Origin: Microbacterium sp. JZ31
Lineage (GTDB): Bacteria; Actinomycetota; Actinomycetes; Actinomycetales; Microbacteriaceae
Length of the DNA: 64,000 nt
Direction of reading: 5' to 3'
NCBI RefSeq assembly: GCF_016805985.1
Contig: NZ_CP017661.1
Span: 2,604,001 to 2,668,000 of the forward strand
The translations under genes and the position numbers were made by a program. How positions within the stretch are numbered: the stretch's first letter is position 1; each line of letters starts with the position of its first letter. Positions 1 to 10,856 of the stretch are shown here, piece after piece. Below the pieces are notes generated by a model that made no database searches, was not told the origin of the DNA, and saw only the letters and a list, made by a program, of their open reading frames with translations.

Positions 1-1
1 C

Positions 2-1225
2 TCCGCCCGGCGCGCGGTCGAGGCCGTCTGGCGCATCGAGGCGGCGCGCATCGTCGCGACGCTCACCCGCGTCACGGGCGATTTCACGCTCGCGGAGGAC
101 GTCGCCCAGGAGGCACTGGCCGAGGCGCTCGTCTCGTGGCCCGCCTCGGGCGTGCCCGCGAACCCGGGCGCCTGGCTCGTCGCGGTCGGCAAGCGTCGCG
201 CCATCGACGGCTGGCGTCGCCGGGCCACGCAGGACGACCGCTATGCGCAGATCGCGCGCGAGCTCGGCGAGACGGCGGAGCCCGACTGGGACCCCGACGC
301 CATCGAGGACGACGTCCTGCGGCTGATCTTCGTCGCGTGCCACCCCGTGCTCTCGCGCGAGGGCAGCATCGCGCTCACGCTGCGCGTGGTGGGCGGCCTC
401 AGCTCCGAGCAGATCGCGCGGGCGTTCCTCGTGCCGGTCGCGACCGTGCAGCAGCGCATCGTGCGCGCGAAGAAGACCCTCGCTGCCGCGGCCGTGCCGT
501 TCGAGGTGCCGGCGCCGGACGAGTACCCCGCCCGCCTGTCGGCCGTGCTGAGCGTGCTGTACCTGATCTTCAACGAGGGCTACGCCGCCTCGGGCGGCGA
601 GCAGTGGATGCGCATAGATCTCAGCAGTGAGGCGCTGCGGCTCGCGCGCGTGCTCACGGGGCTGGCTCCGAAGGAGCCGGAGGCGCACGGCCTCGTCGCG
701 CTCATGGCACTGAGCGCCGCGCGCTTCCCGGCTCGGCTCGATGCCTCCGGCGAGCCGATCCTGCTCGCGGACCAGGATCGCACCCGCTGGGATCGCGCGC
801 TGATCGCGTTGGGCCGGGACGCCCTCGCGCGATGCGACGCACTCGGCCGCGGCCGCGGGCCGTACGCGCTGCAGGCGGCGATCGCGGAGTGCCATGACGT
901 CGCGCCCTCCGTCGACGAGACCGACTGGGAGCGGATCGTGGTGCTGTACGAGGCGCTCGGCCGGATCGCGCCCTCGCCCGTCGTGGAGCTCAACCGCGCC
1001 GTCGCGGTGTCCATGTCCGAGGGCCCGGCGACCGCGCTGCGGATCGTCGACGACCTCGCCCGGCCGCTCGCCGGCTACGCGCAGCTTCCCGGCGTGCGCG
1101 CCGAGCTGCTGATCCGGCTTGGTCGCACCGACGAGGCGCGCGACGAGCTCGAGAAGGCCGCGCGCCTCACGGCGAACGACCGGGAGCGTACGGTCTTCGA
1201 GCGAAAGCTGCGCGCGCTCGGCTGA
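2..1225 (+). CDS. ECF-type RNA polymerase sigma factor with DUF6596 C-terminal region, 5' end outside window
   Basis: The gene is already open at base 2 in the same frame and ends with TGA at 1223-1225, so its start lies upstream of the window. The first visible residues (VEAVWRIEAARIVATLTRVTGD, region 2 of sigma-70) are followed by LAEDVAQEALAEAL. A region 4-like helix-turn-helix (GGLSSEQIARAFLVPVATVQQRIVRAKKTL) lies near bases 390-480. The long C-terminal half (NEGYAASGG, EALRLARVL, HGLVALM, VVELNRAVAVSM) is the DUF6596 extension of ECF42-type sigma factors, which are usually encoded beside a YCII-domain protein. That partner, if present, is outside the window. The target promoters cannot be inferred from here. 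Confidence 0.93.
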   Translation, partial: SARRAVEAVWRIEAARIVATLTRVTGDFTLAEDVAQEALAEALVSWPASGVPANPGAWLVAVGKRRAIDGWRRRATQDDRYAQIARELGETAEPDWDPDAIEDDVLRLIFVACHPVLSREGSIALTLRVVGGLSSEQIARAFLVPVATVQQRIVRAKKTLAAAAVPFEVPAPDEYPARLSAVLSVLYLIFNEGYAASGGEQWMRIDLSSEALRLARVLTGLAPKEPEAHGLVALMALSAARFPARLDASGEPILLADQDRTRWDRALIALGRDALARCDALGRGRGPYALQAAIAECHDVAPSVDETDWERIVVLYEALGRIAPSPVVELNRAVAVSMSEGPATALRIVDDLARPLAGYAQLPGVRAELLIRLGRTDEARDELEKAARLTANDRERTVFERKLRALG

Positions 1226-1289
1226 CCCGTCCGGGGATTGTCACTCGTCGATCGCGGGGCGCCCCGCTCCAGCAGGGGTGCTCGGCGGG

Positions 1290-1898
1290 CTATGCGGGCG
1301 TGCCCCCCGACCCGCTGGTGGCGAGCTCGGCGCCCGCGTGGGCGAGCTCCGCGAGCGCGGCGTCGCTCGGCTCGCGCGCGACGCCGGCGATGAGGTCGAT
1401 CAGCACGCGCACGTGCTGGCCGTGCTCGATCGCGTCCAGCGCCGAGGCGCGCACGCAGTGGTCTGTCGCGATGCCGACGACATCCACGGTCTCGATCCCC
1501 CGCTCGGCGAGCACCGCGGCCACGGTGGATCCGTCGTCCGTGACGCCCTCGAACATCGAGTAGGCCGGCTTGCCCTGCCCCTTCTTGACGTGGTGCGTCA
1601 CCGCGGTCGTGTCGAGGCCCGGGTCGTACTCGGCGCCCTCCGTGCCGGCGATGCAGTGCGGCGGCCACGTGTCGACGTAGTCCGGCGCGGCATCGCTGCC
1701 CTCGGGCACGATGTGGCCGCCGTTGTCGCTGTCGGCATCGTGCCAGTCGCGCGACGCGACGATCACGGCGTACTCCCCCGCGTGATCCTCGAGGTGTCGC
1801 GTGATGCCCGCGGCGACCGCGTCGCCCCCGATGACGCCGAGCGCGCCGCCCTCGGTGAAATCGTTCTGCACATCCACGATCAGCAGTGCCCTGGTCAT
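1290..1898 (-). CDS. pncA: Nicotinamidase / isochorismatase-family hydrolase
   Basis: This is a 202-residue cytosolic cysteine hydrolase that converts nicotinamide to nicotinate for NAD salvage. It begins TRALLIVDVQNDFTEGGALGV, which holds the catalytic Asp. HHVKKGQGKPAYSMFEG supplies the catalytic Lys region, and the nucleophile is Cys148 in GIATDHCVRASA. The frame extends 26 codons further upstream, but ATG at 1898 starts the conserved domain and has TACCCT six bases before it, suggesting a leaderless transcript. It is divergent from the GyrI-like gene at 1954 and convergent with the sigma factor. Isochorismatase-like relatives are the alternative, but the K-G-x-x-K-P-A-Y-S-x-F motif favours nicotinamidase. 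Confidence 0.92.
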   Translation of the reverse strand: MTRALLIVDVQNDFTEGGALGVIGGDAVAAGITRHLEDHAGEYAVIVASRDWHDADSDNGGHIVPEGSDAAPDYVDTWPPHCIAGTEGAEYDPGLDTTAVTHHVKKGQGKPAYSMFEGVTDDGSTVAAVLAERGIETVDVVGIATDHCVRASALDAIEHGQHVRVLIDLIAGVAREPSDAALAELAHAGAELATSGSGGTPA

Positions 1899-1904
1899 GC
1901 TCTG

Positions 1905-1910
1905 AGGGTA
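1905..1910 (-). promoter_or_regulatory. -10 element of pncA, leaderless type
   Basis: TACCCT on the minus strand ends six bases before the ATG at 1898, so the expected transcription start is the A of the start codon. No Shine-Dalgarno sequence lies between them. Confidence 0.55.
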
Positions 1911-1953
1911 CGCCCGCGGCGATCCGCAGGAGAATGGCCGCGGGAGGTGGCGG

Positions 1954-2576
1954 ATGACCGACAAGGTGGATGTCAAGAAGACGCTCGACGGCTATCGCGC
2001 CCGGCGGGGCGAGTTCCGCTTCCTCGACGTGCCCGTGACGCGCTATCTGATGACCGACGGACACGGCGATCCGAACTCCGCCGTGTTCGGCGAGGCCGTC
2101 GAGGCGCTCTACCCCGTGGCGTATCGGCTGAAGTTCGCCAGCAAGCGCGAGCTCGGGCGGGACTACGTGGTGCCGCCGCTCGAGGGGCTGTGGTGGGCCG
2201 ACGACATGGGCGCGTTCACGACCGCACGCGACAAGACGCAGTGGGACTGGACGCTTCTGCTGCTGGTGCCCGAGTGGATCGACGACGCGATGTTCGCGGC
2301 CGTCGACGCACCACCGCGCGTGCGCCTGGAGTCGCTGGCCGAGGGGCGCTGCGTGCAGACGCTGCACGTCGGCTCCTTCGACGACGAGGCCCCGTGCTGG
2401 CTCGCATGCACGACGAGGTGCTCCCGCGCGAGGGGCTCGTGCCGACCGGGCGCCACCACGAGATCTATCTGAGCGACTTCCGCCGCGTGCCGCCTGAGCG
2501 GCGGCGGACGATCCTGCGCCAGCCCGTAGGTCCTGCCGGCCGCACGGCTCCCGCCGACCGGGTGGGCTCCGCCTAG
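1954..2576 (+). pseudogene. GyrI-like small-molecule-binding domain protein, broken by a one-base frameshift
   Basis: The first part starts at ATG 1954 behind GGGAGG and encodes a GyrI-like domain protein (RGEFRFLDVPVTRYLMTDGHGDPN, KFASKRELGRDYVVPPLEGLWW, WDWTLLLLVPEWI). After FDDEAP at about 2390 this frame turns into a Cys/Arg-rich tail and stops at 2472. The natural continuation (VLARMHDEVLPREGLVPTGRHH, then EIYLSDFRRVPPERRRTILRQPVG) is in the next frame and ends with TAG at 2576. Adding one C to the CCCC run at 2390-2393 restores a protein of about 207 residues, the normal family size. The break may be a sequencing error or a true recent mutation. Family members bind small hydrophobic ligands or relate to AraC effector domains. 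Confidence 0.85.
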
Positions 2577-2980
2577 CCGGCGGCCACCATCGCGACGATC
2601 TGGACGACGAGAGCCAGCACGCCGACCGCGCCGCACGCCAGCGCGACGCCGCCCAGCAGGCGCGGCACGGGCGAGCGCTCGTGCAGCCGCACGTCGTCAC
2701 GCGTTCCGACGCGGTGGAACAGCTCGAGCTCGTCGCCGCGGGCGGCCGCGCGCATCTCGTCGGTGAGCGGCGCCTCGTGCACGCCGTCCTCCCCGAACCA
2801 GCGCACGACCTGCCGCGCGTGCGTCGTGGGCGCCGGGTCGTCGATCAGCACGGCGCGGATCGGCTCCCACGTGCCGTCGGCGAGCCGCACGATCAGCGCG
2901 GCGCCGCCGAACAGCACGGCGGCGCCGATCCCGACCCAGGTCAGGATCTCCGTGATGGCGCCGAGCGCTCCCCCCAGCAT
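2573..2980 (-). CDS. Small membrane protein of unknown function, two predicted transmembrane segments
   Basis: The 135-residue protein has a hydrophobic segment near the N-terminus (ILTWVGIGAAVLFGGAALIV), a soluble middle rich in acidic and basic residues (about residues 32-105), and a second hydrophobic segment at the C-terminus (LLGGVALACGAVGVLALVVQIVAMV). The layout resembles DUF3592-type membrane proteins, but no motif is decisive. Its TAG stop at 2573-2575 shares the palindrome CTAG with the TAG stop of the convergent GyrI-like gene. There is no clear Shine-Dalgarno sequence before the ATG. Function is not recognised. Confidence 0.75.
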   Translation of the reverse strand: MLGGALGAITEILTWVGIGAAVLFGGAALIVRLADGTWEPIRAVLIDDPAPTTHARQVVRWFGEDGVHEAPLTDEMRAAARGDELELFHRVGTRDDVRLHERSPVPRLLGGVALACGAVGVLALVVQIVAMVAAG

Positions 2981-3052
2981 CAGACGGGACGGGACGGAGG
3001 GGACGCGACGGTCATCCCTCCAGTCTGCCAGGTGCGAAGCGCCCTCCGATGC

Positions 3053-3487
3053 TCAGGTCAGCGGCGCCGTGAGCGGATCGACCGGGCGGCGCGAGCGCCC
3101 GTCGATCGACTCGATCGCGAGCCCCTCGCGCGCCCAGTATTCGAATCCGCCGATCATCTCCTTGACCGGGTAGCCGAGGCGGCTGAGCTCGAGAGCGGCA
3201 CGGGTTGCTCCGTTGCACGCGGGACCCCAGCAGTACACGATGAGGTTCGGCAGACCGGCGAGCTCGCCGTGACGCGCCGCGAGTTCGGGGCGCGGGATGT
3301 GGCGAGCACCGGGCACGTGGCCCTGGTCGAATGACGCCTGGTTGCGCACGTCGATGAGCGTGAGCTGCTCACCGGCCGCCCGCGCGGCGGCGACGTCCGA
3401 GGGGTCCGTCTCGTGGCGCAGCCTGCGGGCGAACCAGTCGACGGCGTCCGTGGTGTCGGTGATCAGGGCGGGTGGGGTGGTGGTCAT
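3053..3487 (-). CDS. Single-domain rhodanese-like sulfurtransferase
   Basis: The 144-residue cytosolic protein has a typical rhodanese fold: LTLIDVRNQASFDQGHVPGARH near residues 45-65, IVYCWGPACNGATRAALELSRLGY as the active-site loop, and a C-terminal IGGFEYWAREGL helix. The loop C-N-G-A-T-R carries the persulfide-forming Cys with Arg at the sixth position, so it should be active. A second Cys lies five residues earlier. ATG 3487 was chosen because the 35 codons upstream in frame are low-complexity and not conserved-looking. It is followed on the same strand by the small membrane protein gene, with no obvious shared operon signal. Confidence 0.88.
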   Translation of the reverse strand: MTTTPPALITDTTDAVDWFARRLRHETDPSDVAAARAAGEQLTLIDVRNQASFDQGHVPGARHIPRPELAARHGELAGLPNLIVYCWGPACNGATRAALELSRLGYPVKEMIGGFEYWAREGLAIESIDGRSRRPVDPLTAPLT

Positions 3488-3620
3488 TCCCTCATTGCGC
3501 CACAGGACGAGGAGAAATCCACCGGCCGGGGGCGGATGCGGCCGAAATCCTCCGAATGCGTGCAGATCTCCTGCGCCGCGGGCGGTGCCCACGCCTCGCG
3601 GGCGGCTCCCGGGACGGCGA

Positions 3621-3650
3621 AAAGGCCCCGGAGTGGAGTCCGGAGGCCTT
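3621..3650 (-). terminator. Terminator downstream of tRNA-Thr
   Basis: An inverted repeat AAGGCC / GGCCTT with an inner CCGG / CCGG pair forms a hairpin just 3' of the tRNA on the minus strand, next to a short run of T (TTTT on that strand). Confidence 0.6.
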
Positions 3651-3654
3651 GACG

Positions 3655-3727
3655 AGCCGCTTGTCGGAATCGAACCGACGACCTATTCATTACGAGTGAA
3701 TCGCTCTGCCGACTGAGCTAAAGCGGC
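3655..3727 (-). tRNA. tRNA-Thr (anticodon CGT)
   Basis: On the minus strand the acceptor arm GCCGCTT pairs with AAGCGGC, followed by the D arm AGCTCAGTCGGCAGAGC. The anticodon stem ATTCA/TGAAT encloses loop CTCGTAA, giving anticodon CGT. The T arm contains GGTTCGATTCC. It is 73 nt long with discriminator T, and CCA is not encoded. It reads threonine codon ACG. Confidence 0.96.
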
Positions 3728-3757
3728 GTGCGCACCGCTCGCGCGGCACGATGAACC

Positions 3758-3763
3758 ATCATA
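3758..3763 (-). promoter_or_regulatory. -10 element of tRNA-Thr promoter
   Basis: TATGAT on the minus strand lies about 30 bases upstream of the mature tRNA 5' end. No convincing -35 hexamer was seen at 17 bases. The rest of 3728-3813 shows nothing else. Confidence 0.5.
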
Positions 3764-3813
3764 CCCGATCCGGAACCGTGCTCCGAACCGGGCAGCGTCC
3801 GGGTGCGTCGCGG

Positions 3814-5376
3814 CTACGGCGTGCAGACCAGACCGTCCTCCGGGACGGTGCCGTCGAGGAAGAAGGCGTCGACGGCGTCGTCGACGCACGCGCTCTGGCC
3901 GTTGTAGGCAGTGTGCCCCTCGCCCTCGAACGTGACCATGACTCCGCTCGAGAGCTGATCCGCGAGCGACTGCGCCCATGCGTACGGAGTCGCGGGATCG
4001 CCCGTCGTGCCGATCACCACGATCGGCGCGGCTCCCGACGCCGCGATCTGGTTGCGCTCCCCCGTGGGCTCGTAGGGCCAGACCTCGCACACGCCGGGGC
4101 CCTCCCAGTACGGCGCGATCGTGGGGGCGTCCTGCTGCAGGCGCGCGGTCGCGGCATCCTGCGTCTCCTGGTCGTCGGCGGGATAGTCCATGCAGTTGTA
4201 CGCCTGAAACGCCTCGGTGGAGTTGTCCGTGTACTGCCCATCCTCGCGCCCGTTGTAGAAGTCGGCGAGGAGGAAGGCCGTCGTCGGATCGCCCTGCAGC
4301 GCAGTCGTCAGCGCCTCCGTGAGGTACGGCCAGTTCTCGGGCGCGTACAGCGCCGCGACGATCGCCGTCGTGAGCGTGTCGGCTCCGAGCTCGCGGCCGT
4401 CGGCAGCGGGCAGCGGCGACCGGTCGACGGCAGCCAGCAGCGCGGCCAGATCACCCATCGCCTGGTCGACCGTGCCCGAGAACGGGCACCCGCCGCCCTC
4501 CTGGGCGGCGCCGTCGAGGCAGGCCTGCATGTACGTGCGCAGCGCCTTCTCGAAAGCGAGCCCCTGCGCGAGGCCGACCTCGGTGCCCGACACGGCCGGA
4601 TCGAGCGCGCCGTCCAGCACGAGCCGGCCCGCGCGATCCGGGAACAGCTCGGCGTAGGTCGCGCCGAGGAACGTGCCGTACGAGTAGCCGAGGTACGTCA
4701 GCTGCTCGTCGCCCAGCACGGCGCGCAGCAGATCCATGTCGCGCGCGGACTGCTCGGTCGTGATGTGCTCGAGGATCCCGCCGCTGTTCTGCTCGCAGGC
4801 CTCGGCGAACTGGCGGTTCGCGTCCGTCAGCTCCTCTTCCCATTCGGCGGTGCCGCGCTCGTGCTCCGGGATCGCGTACAGGAACTGGTCCATCTCGGCT
4901 GCGTCGAGGCAGGTCACGGAGGTGGAGCGGCCGACACCGCGCGGGTCGAAACCGACGATGTCGTACTGCTCCTGCAGCTGCTCGCTCACGGCGAAGTCGA
5001 CGGACTCCGCGATGAAGTCGTATCCGCTCGCCCCCGGCCCGCCCGGGTTCACGAGCAGCGAGCCGGTGGCCTCGCCGCTCGTTGCGGGCTGCCGCACGAG
5101 GGCGAGCTCGATCTCGCCCGCGCCGGGGTCGTTCCAGTCGAGCGGCGCGGTGACCGTCGCGGTCTCCATGCCATCGCCGCAGTCCGCCCACTCGATCTGC
5201 TGCTCGTAGACCGGCTTCAGGTCGTCCGCGACGTCGGTGGTCGCGCTCGGCGCGGAGACGCACGGCCCGTTCGCCTCGCGGGCGGGGATCTGCGAGTACA
5301 GGCATCCGGACAGCGCGAGTGCGCCCGTCAGCAGGATCGCGAGCGCGGCAAGGGGACGACGGAGAGTGCGGATCAC
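3814..5376 (-). CDS. Exported alpha/beta-hydrolase lipoprotein, tripeptidyl aminopeptidase / proline iminopeptidase type
   Basis: This 520-residue protein begins at GTG 5376 behind GAGGAA. It has a lipoprotein signal peptide (Arg-rich start, hydrophobic ALAILLTGALALSGC, lipid-modified Cys25), so it should sit on the outer face of the membrane. The alpha/beta-hydrolase core has the oxyanion region NPGGPGASG, the nucleophile Ser232 in LGYSYGTFLG, and a C-terminal TAP-like part with VVIGTTGDPATPY (Asp) and GEGHTAYN (His). Streptomyces relatives (the SlpD/SlpE and Tap families) cleave short peptides from the N-terminus of exported proteins. It starts 11 bases after holB and probably ends that gene string. 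Confidence 0.92.
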   Translation of the reverse strand: MIRTLRRPLAALAILLTGALALSGCLYSQIPAREANGPCVSAPSATTDVADDLKPVYEQQIEWADCGDGMETATVTAPLDWNDPGAGEIELALVRQPATSGEATGSLLVNPGGPGASGYDFIAESVDFAVSEQLQEQYDIVGFDPRGVGRSTSVTCLDAAEMDQFLYAIPEHERGTAEWEEELTDANRQFAEACEQNSGGILEHITTEQSARDMDLLRAVLGDEQLTYLGYSYGTFLGATYAELFPDRAGRLVLDGALDPAVSGTEVGLAQGLAFEKALRTYMQACLDGAAQEGGGCPFSGTVDQAMGDLAALLAAVDRSPLPAADGRELGADTLTTAIVAALYAPENWPYLTEALTTALQGDPTTAFLLADFYNGREDGQYTDNSTEAFQAYNCMDYPADDQETQDAATARLQQDAPTIAPYWEGPGVCEVWPYEPTGERNQIAASGAAPIVVIGTTGDPATPYAWAQSLADQLSSGVMVTFEGEGHTAYNGQSACVDDAVDAFFLDGTVPEDGLVCTP

Positions 5377-5387
5377 GCTGTTCTTCC

Positions 5388-6548
5388 TCAGGAGGGGGAT
5401 CTGCCGCTGACGACGGTCACGAGGAGCGATTCGAGCGCGAGCGTGGGCTGCACGTTCTGCTCGAGCGCCTCGCGCGTCGAGGCGATGTGGTCGAGCACGG
5501 TGAGGGTGCGGGCGGCGGGCCATTTCGCGGCCAGCTCCCGCATGTCCTCCATGAGCTCCAGGTTGATGATGTCGGCGTCCTCGCGGAACTGGAGCATCAC
5601 GATGTCGCGGAAGAGCGACTGCAGGTCGGTCAGCACGCGGTCGAGGCCGTCGCGGAGACTGCGCGTGGCGCGCTTGCGCTGCTCGTCCTCGAGAGCGGTC
5701 AGCTGACTGCGGACGGCGGGAGGGATCCGCGCGCCGTCCGCGATCCCGACCGTGCGGAGCAGGGAGCTGCGCTCGGCCTCGTCGCGTTCGGCGGTGAGCG
5801 CCTTGGCGTCGTCGGTGGCGGCCTGCACGATCTGCCCCGCGACCTCGACGACATCCGCGATGCCGCGCACGCGCAGCACGGCCCGGAGCGTCTCGTCGCG
5901 CCGGATCCGCGATGCCTCGTCGGTCGCGAGGCGCTGCGCCATCCCGATGTGCCGCTGGGCGTGACGGGCGGCCTGCTCGGCGACCGCGGCGTCGACGCCC
6001 GTGCGGGCCGTGATCAGCGCCGCGACCTGGTCGACGTCGGGCTCACGCAGCCGCAGCACGCGCACGCGCGAGCGGATGGTCGGCAGCAGGTCGGCGTCGC
6101 TCGGGGCGCACAGGATCCACACGGTGCGCTCGGGAGGCTCCTCGAGCGCCTTCAGCAGCACGTTCGACGTGCGCTCGGTCATCCGGTCGGCGTCCTCGAC
6201 CACCACGACGCGGTACCGCCCGATCGAGGGCGAGAAGTACGACCGCTCGACCAGCTCGCGCGCCTGCTTGATCGTGATGATGACGCCCTCGGTGCGCAGC
6301 GCCGTGATGTCGGGATGCGTGCCCGCGATCACCTGCCGCATCGTGTGCTCGTCCTCCGGACCCTCGGCGATCAGGGCGGCGGCGAACGCGTGCGCGAGCG
6401 GGGCGCGGCCGGAGCCGGGCGGGCCGGTGATCAGCCAGGCGTGCGCGAGCGCGGCCGGATCGGCGGCTGCGGCGCGCAGCGTCTCGACGGCGGCGTCCTG
6501 CCCCCACACCTCGCCCCACGGCAGGGCGGAGGCGGGCGCGATCGTCAT
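5388..6548 (-). CDS. holB: DNA polymerase III subunit delta'
   Basis: This 386-residue clamp-loader subunit works with the dnaX product (35330-37753) to load the sliding clamp. VWGQDAAVETLRAAA is the start of the AAA+ domain. The P-loop is degenerate (GPPGSGRAPLA, Arg for the usual Lys), as is common in delta', which does not hydrolyse ATP. VVVEDADRMTERTSNVLLKALEEPPERTVWIL is the Walker B/sensor region. There is no obvious zinc-finger Cys cluster, unlike some delta' proteins. ATG 6548 was chosen over a start ten codons upstream because it has TAGGGT seven bases before it and begins the homologous region. It lies downstream of tmk, the usual actinobacterial order. Confidence 0.93.
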   Translation of the reverse strand: MTIAPASALPWGEVWGQDAAVETLRAAAADPAALAHAWLITGPPGSGRAPLAHAFAAALIAEGPEDEHTMRQVIAGTHPDITALRTEGVIITIKQARELVERSYFSPSIGRYRVVVVEDADRMTERTSNVLLKALEEPPERTVWILCAPSDADLLPTIRSRVRVLRLREPDVDQVAALITARTGVDAAVAEQAARHAQRHIGMAQRLATDEASRIRRDETLRAVLRVRGIADVVEVAGQIVQAATDDAKALTAERDEAERSSLLRTVGIADGARIPPAVRSQLTALEDEQRKRATRSLRDGLDRVLTDLQSLFRDIVMLQFREDADIINLELMEDMRELAAKWPAARTLTVLDHIASTREALEQNVQPTLALESLLVTVVSGRSPS

Positions 6549-6555
6549 GCGTTCC

Positions 6556-6561
6556 ACCCTA
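6556..6561 (-). promoter_or_regulatory. -10 element of holB, leaderless type
   Basis: TAGGGT on the minus strand is separated by seven bases from the ATG at 6548, placing the start of transcription at the start codon. No Shine-Dalgarno sequence is at the normal distance. Confidence 0.45.
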
Positions 6562-6608
6562 ACCGCGGCGTGCGACACGCTCGGTCGCCGTCGCGGCCGC
6601 GCGAGGCC

Positions 6609-7231
6609 TCAGAGCAGCGGCTCGATCCGCGCGCGAACGGCAGCGGCGAGCTCCTCGACCGAGCGCGACGCGTCGAGCACGAGGAAGCGCTCGGGCTCGG
6701 TCTCGGCCAGGGCGAGGAACGCCGCGCGCACGCGGGCATGGAAGTCGGCCTTCTCGGCCTCGAGGCGGTCGAACGGCTTGTCGACGGCGTCGAGGCGGAC
6801 GCGCGCGACCGCAGGATCCAGGTCGAGCAGCACCGTCACGTCCGGCAGCGCGCCGCCCGTCGCCCACAGCGACAGGTCACGCACCTCCGTCGCGTCGAGC
6901 ACGCGGCCGGCTCCCTGGTAGGCGACGGACGAGTCGAGGTAGCGATCCTGGATCACGACCTCGCCGCGCGCGAGCGCGGGCTCCACGAGCGTCGCGACGT
7001 GGTGCGCGCGGTCGGCGGCGTAGAGCAGCGCCTCGGCGCGCGGGGCGATGTCGCCGCGGTGATGGAGCACGATGTCGCGGATCAGCACGCCGACCTCGGT
7101 GCCGCCCGGCTCTCGGGTCCGCACGACCGTGCGGCCCGTGGCCTCGATCCACTCCTGCAGCAGCCGGGACTGGGTCGTCTTTCCCGAGCCGTCGCCGCCC
7201 TCGAACGTGATCCAGAGGCCGCGATCGGCGC

Positions 7232-7235
<4 letters not shown>
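6609..7235 (-). CDS. tmk: Thymidylate kinase (dTMP kinase)
   Basis: This 208-residue enzyme phosphorylates dTMP to dTDP. It shows the P-loop FEGGDGSGKTTQ near residues 10-21, the dTMP-binding RTREPGGTEVG, RAEALLYAADRAHH, and the EVVIQDRYLDSSVAYQGAGR segment (DR[YF] motif), with a LID region ending in FDRLEAEKADFH. GTG 7235 overlaps the TGA of topA by four bases (GTGA), indicating translational coupling. It lies between topA and holB, an arrangement common in actinobacteria. Confidence 0.95.
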
Positions 7236-10069
<2,834 letters not shown>

Positions 10070-10092
10070 CGGGTGTCCTTTCGTCGTTGCAC

Positions 10093-10102
10093 ACAATACA
10101 TA
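10093..10102 (-). promoter_or_regulatory. Probable -10 region of topA
   Basis: The minus strand reads TATGTATTGT, an unusually AT-rich patch containing TATGTA and TATTGT, 24-33 bases upstream of the chosen TTG start and followed by a good ribosome-binding site. Which hexamer is used cannot be decided here. Confidence 0.4.
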
Positions 10103-10142
10103 AGGAGTGATGTGCGTCGGCTCGCGCTGTTTCGACGTCGGA

Positions 10143-10469
10143 TCATCCGGGCAGCGGCGGCGGCCCCGCCCGCGCGGTGGCGCCGACCGGCAGGCCGGCG
10201 AAGGTCGCGCCCACCGTGACGGTCGCGATCAGCCCGTCGAGCGCGCAGGAGGCGACGCTCGCCCGCTGCGCTCCGGCGACCTCGGCGGCCCGTCCGCACG
10301 GGTCGCCCGTGATCGCCCCGCTGGCGGCGTCGGCCGCGGCGAGCGCGGCGGCATCCGCGACGCTCGCGATGCGCTGGCTCTCGACCGCGGCGGCTCCGGC
10401 GAGCGTGAGTCCGAGCATGAGCGCCGCCGTGGCGCCGGCGACACCGGCGGCGAGCGCGGATCCGGCCAT
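10143..10469 (-). CDS. TadE/TadG-like protein of the Rv3654c family
   Basis: This 108-residue protein has one N-terminal transmembrane segment (GVAGATAALMLGLTLAGAAAV) followed by ESQRIASVADAAALAAADAASG, the Ala-rich stretch typical of TadG-like and Rv3654c-family proteins next to actinobacterial tad genes. Two Cys (DPCGRAAEV and ASCALDG) could form a disulfide outside the membrane. It starts 6 bases after the TadE gene and ends the tad string before topA. The likely role is a minor pilin or pilus-assembly factor. The family has no proven function. Confidence 0.82.
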   Translation of the reverse strand: MAGSALAAGVAGATAALMLGLTLAGAAAVESQRIASVADAAALAAADAASGAITGDPCGRAAEVAGAQRASVASCALDGLIATVTVGATFAGLPVGATARAGPPPLPG

Positions 10470-10475
10470 GGCGGC

Positions 10476-10856
10476 TCACAGTCCCCCGCCGAGCGCGCAG
10501 CTCACGGCACGGAGCGGGAGGGCGACGCCGGCGACGCGCACGTCCGCGCTCGCGGTCACGCACACCAGCTCGCCGCTCCAGGAGACCGCCGCCCGCGCGC
10601 CGCCGACCTGCGCGACCACGCCCGCGGCGCGCCCGTCGGGCTCGCCGCGCGCGACCAGCCGCGCGCCGTCGGCGGCGACATCCTGCAGCCGCACCTGCGT
10701 CGCGGCGGCCATGAGCCCGCCGATGCCGAGCGCCACCACGATCACGACGGCGGGGAGCGCGACAGCGAGTTCTGCGGCCACCGAGCCGCACTCGCCCGCC
10801 GTCCGCTCCCCGCCGCCGAGAGGCGCGTCGCGACGGTGTGCGACGCGCCGGATCAC
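10476..10856 (-). CDS. TadE-family minor pilin-like protein
   Basis: The 126-residue protein shows a prepilin-like site, G followed by SVAAEL with Glu at position +5, then a hydrophobic segment AVALPAVVIVVALGIGGLMAA, as in TadE pseudopilins. The C-terminal part has two Cys (ELVCVTAS and RAVSCALGG) that may pair. Its ATG overlaps the TGA of the upstream pilin gene by four bases (ATGA), so the two are translationally coupled. It probably acts as a minor component of the Tad pilus. Confidence 0.85.
   Translation of the reverse strand: MIRRVAHRRDAPLGGGERTAGECGSVAAELAVALPAVVIVVALGIGGLMAAATQVRLQDVAADGARLVARGEPDGRAAGVVAQVGGARAAVSWSGELVCVTASADVRVAGVALPLRAVSCALGGGL

Noticed and set aside
1254..1267. 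GCGGGGCGCCCCGC palindrome after the sigma factor gene as a terminator
   Set aside because: It has no loop and no T run, and such GC palindromes arise often by chance here. It may still contribute, but I cannot support it.
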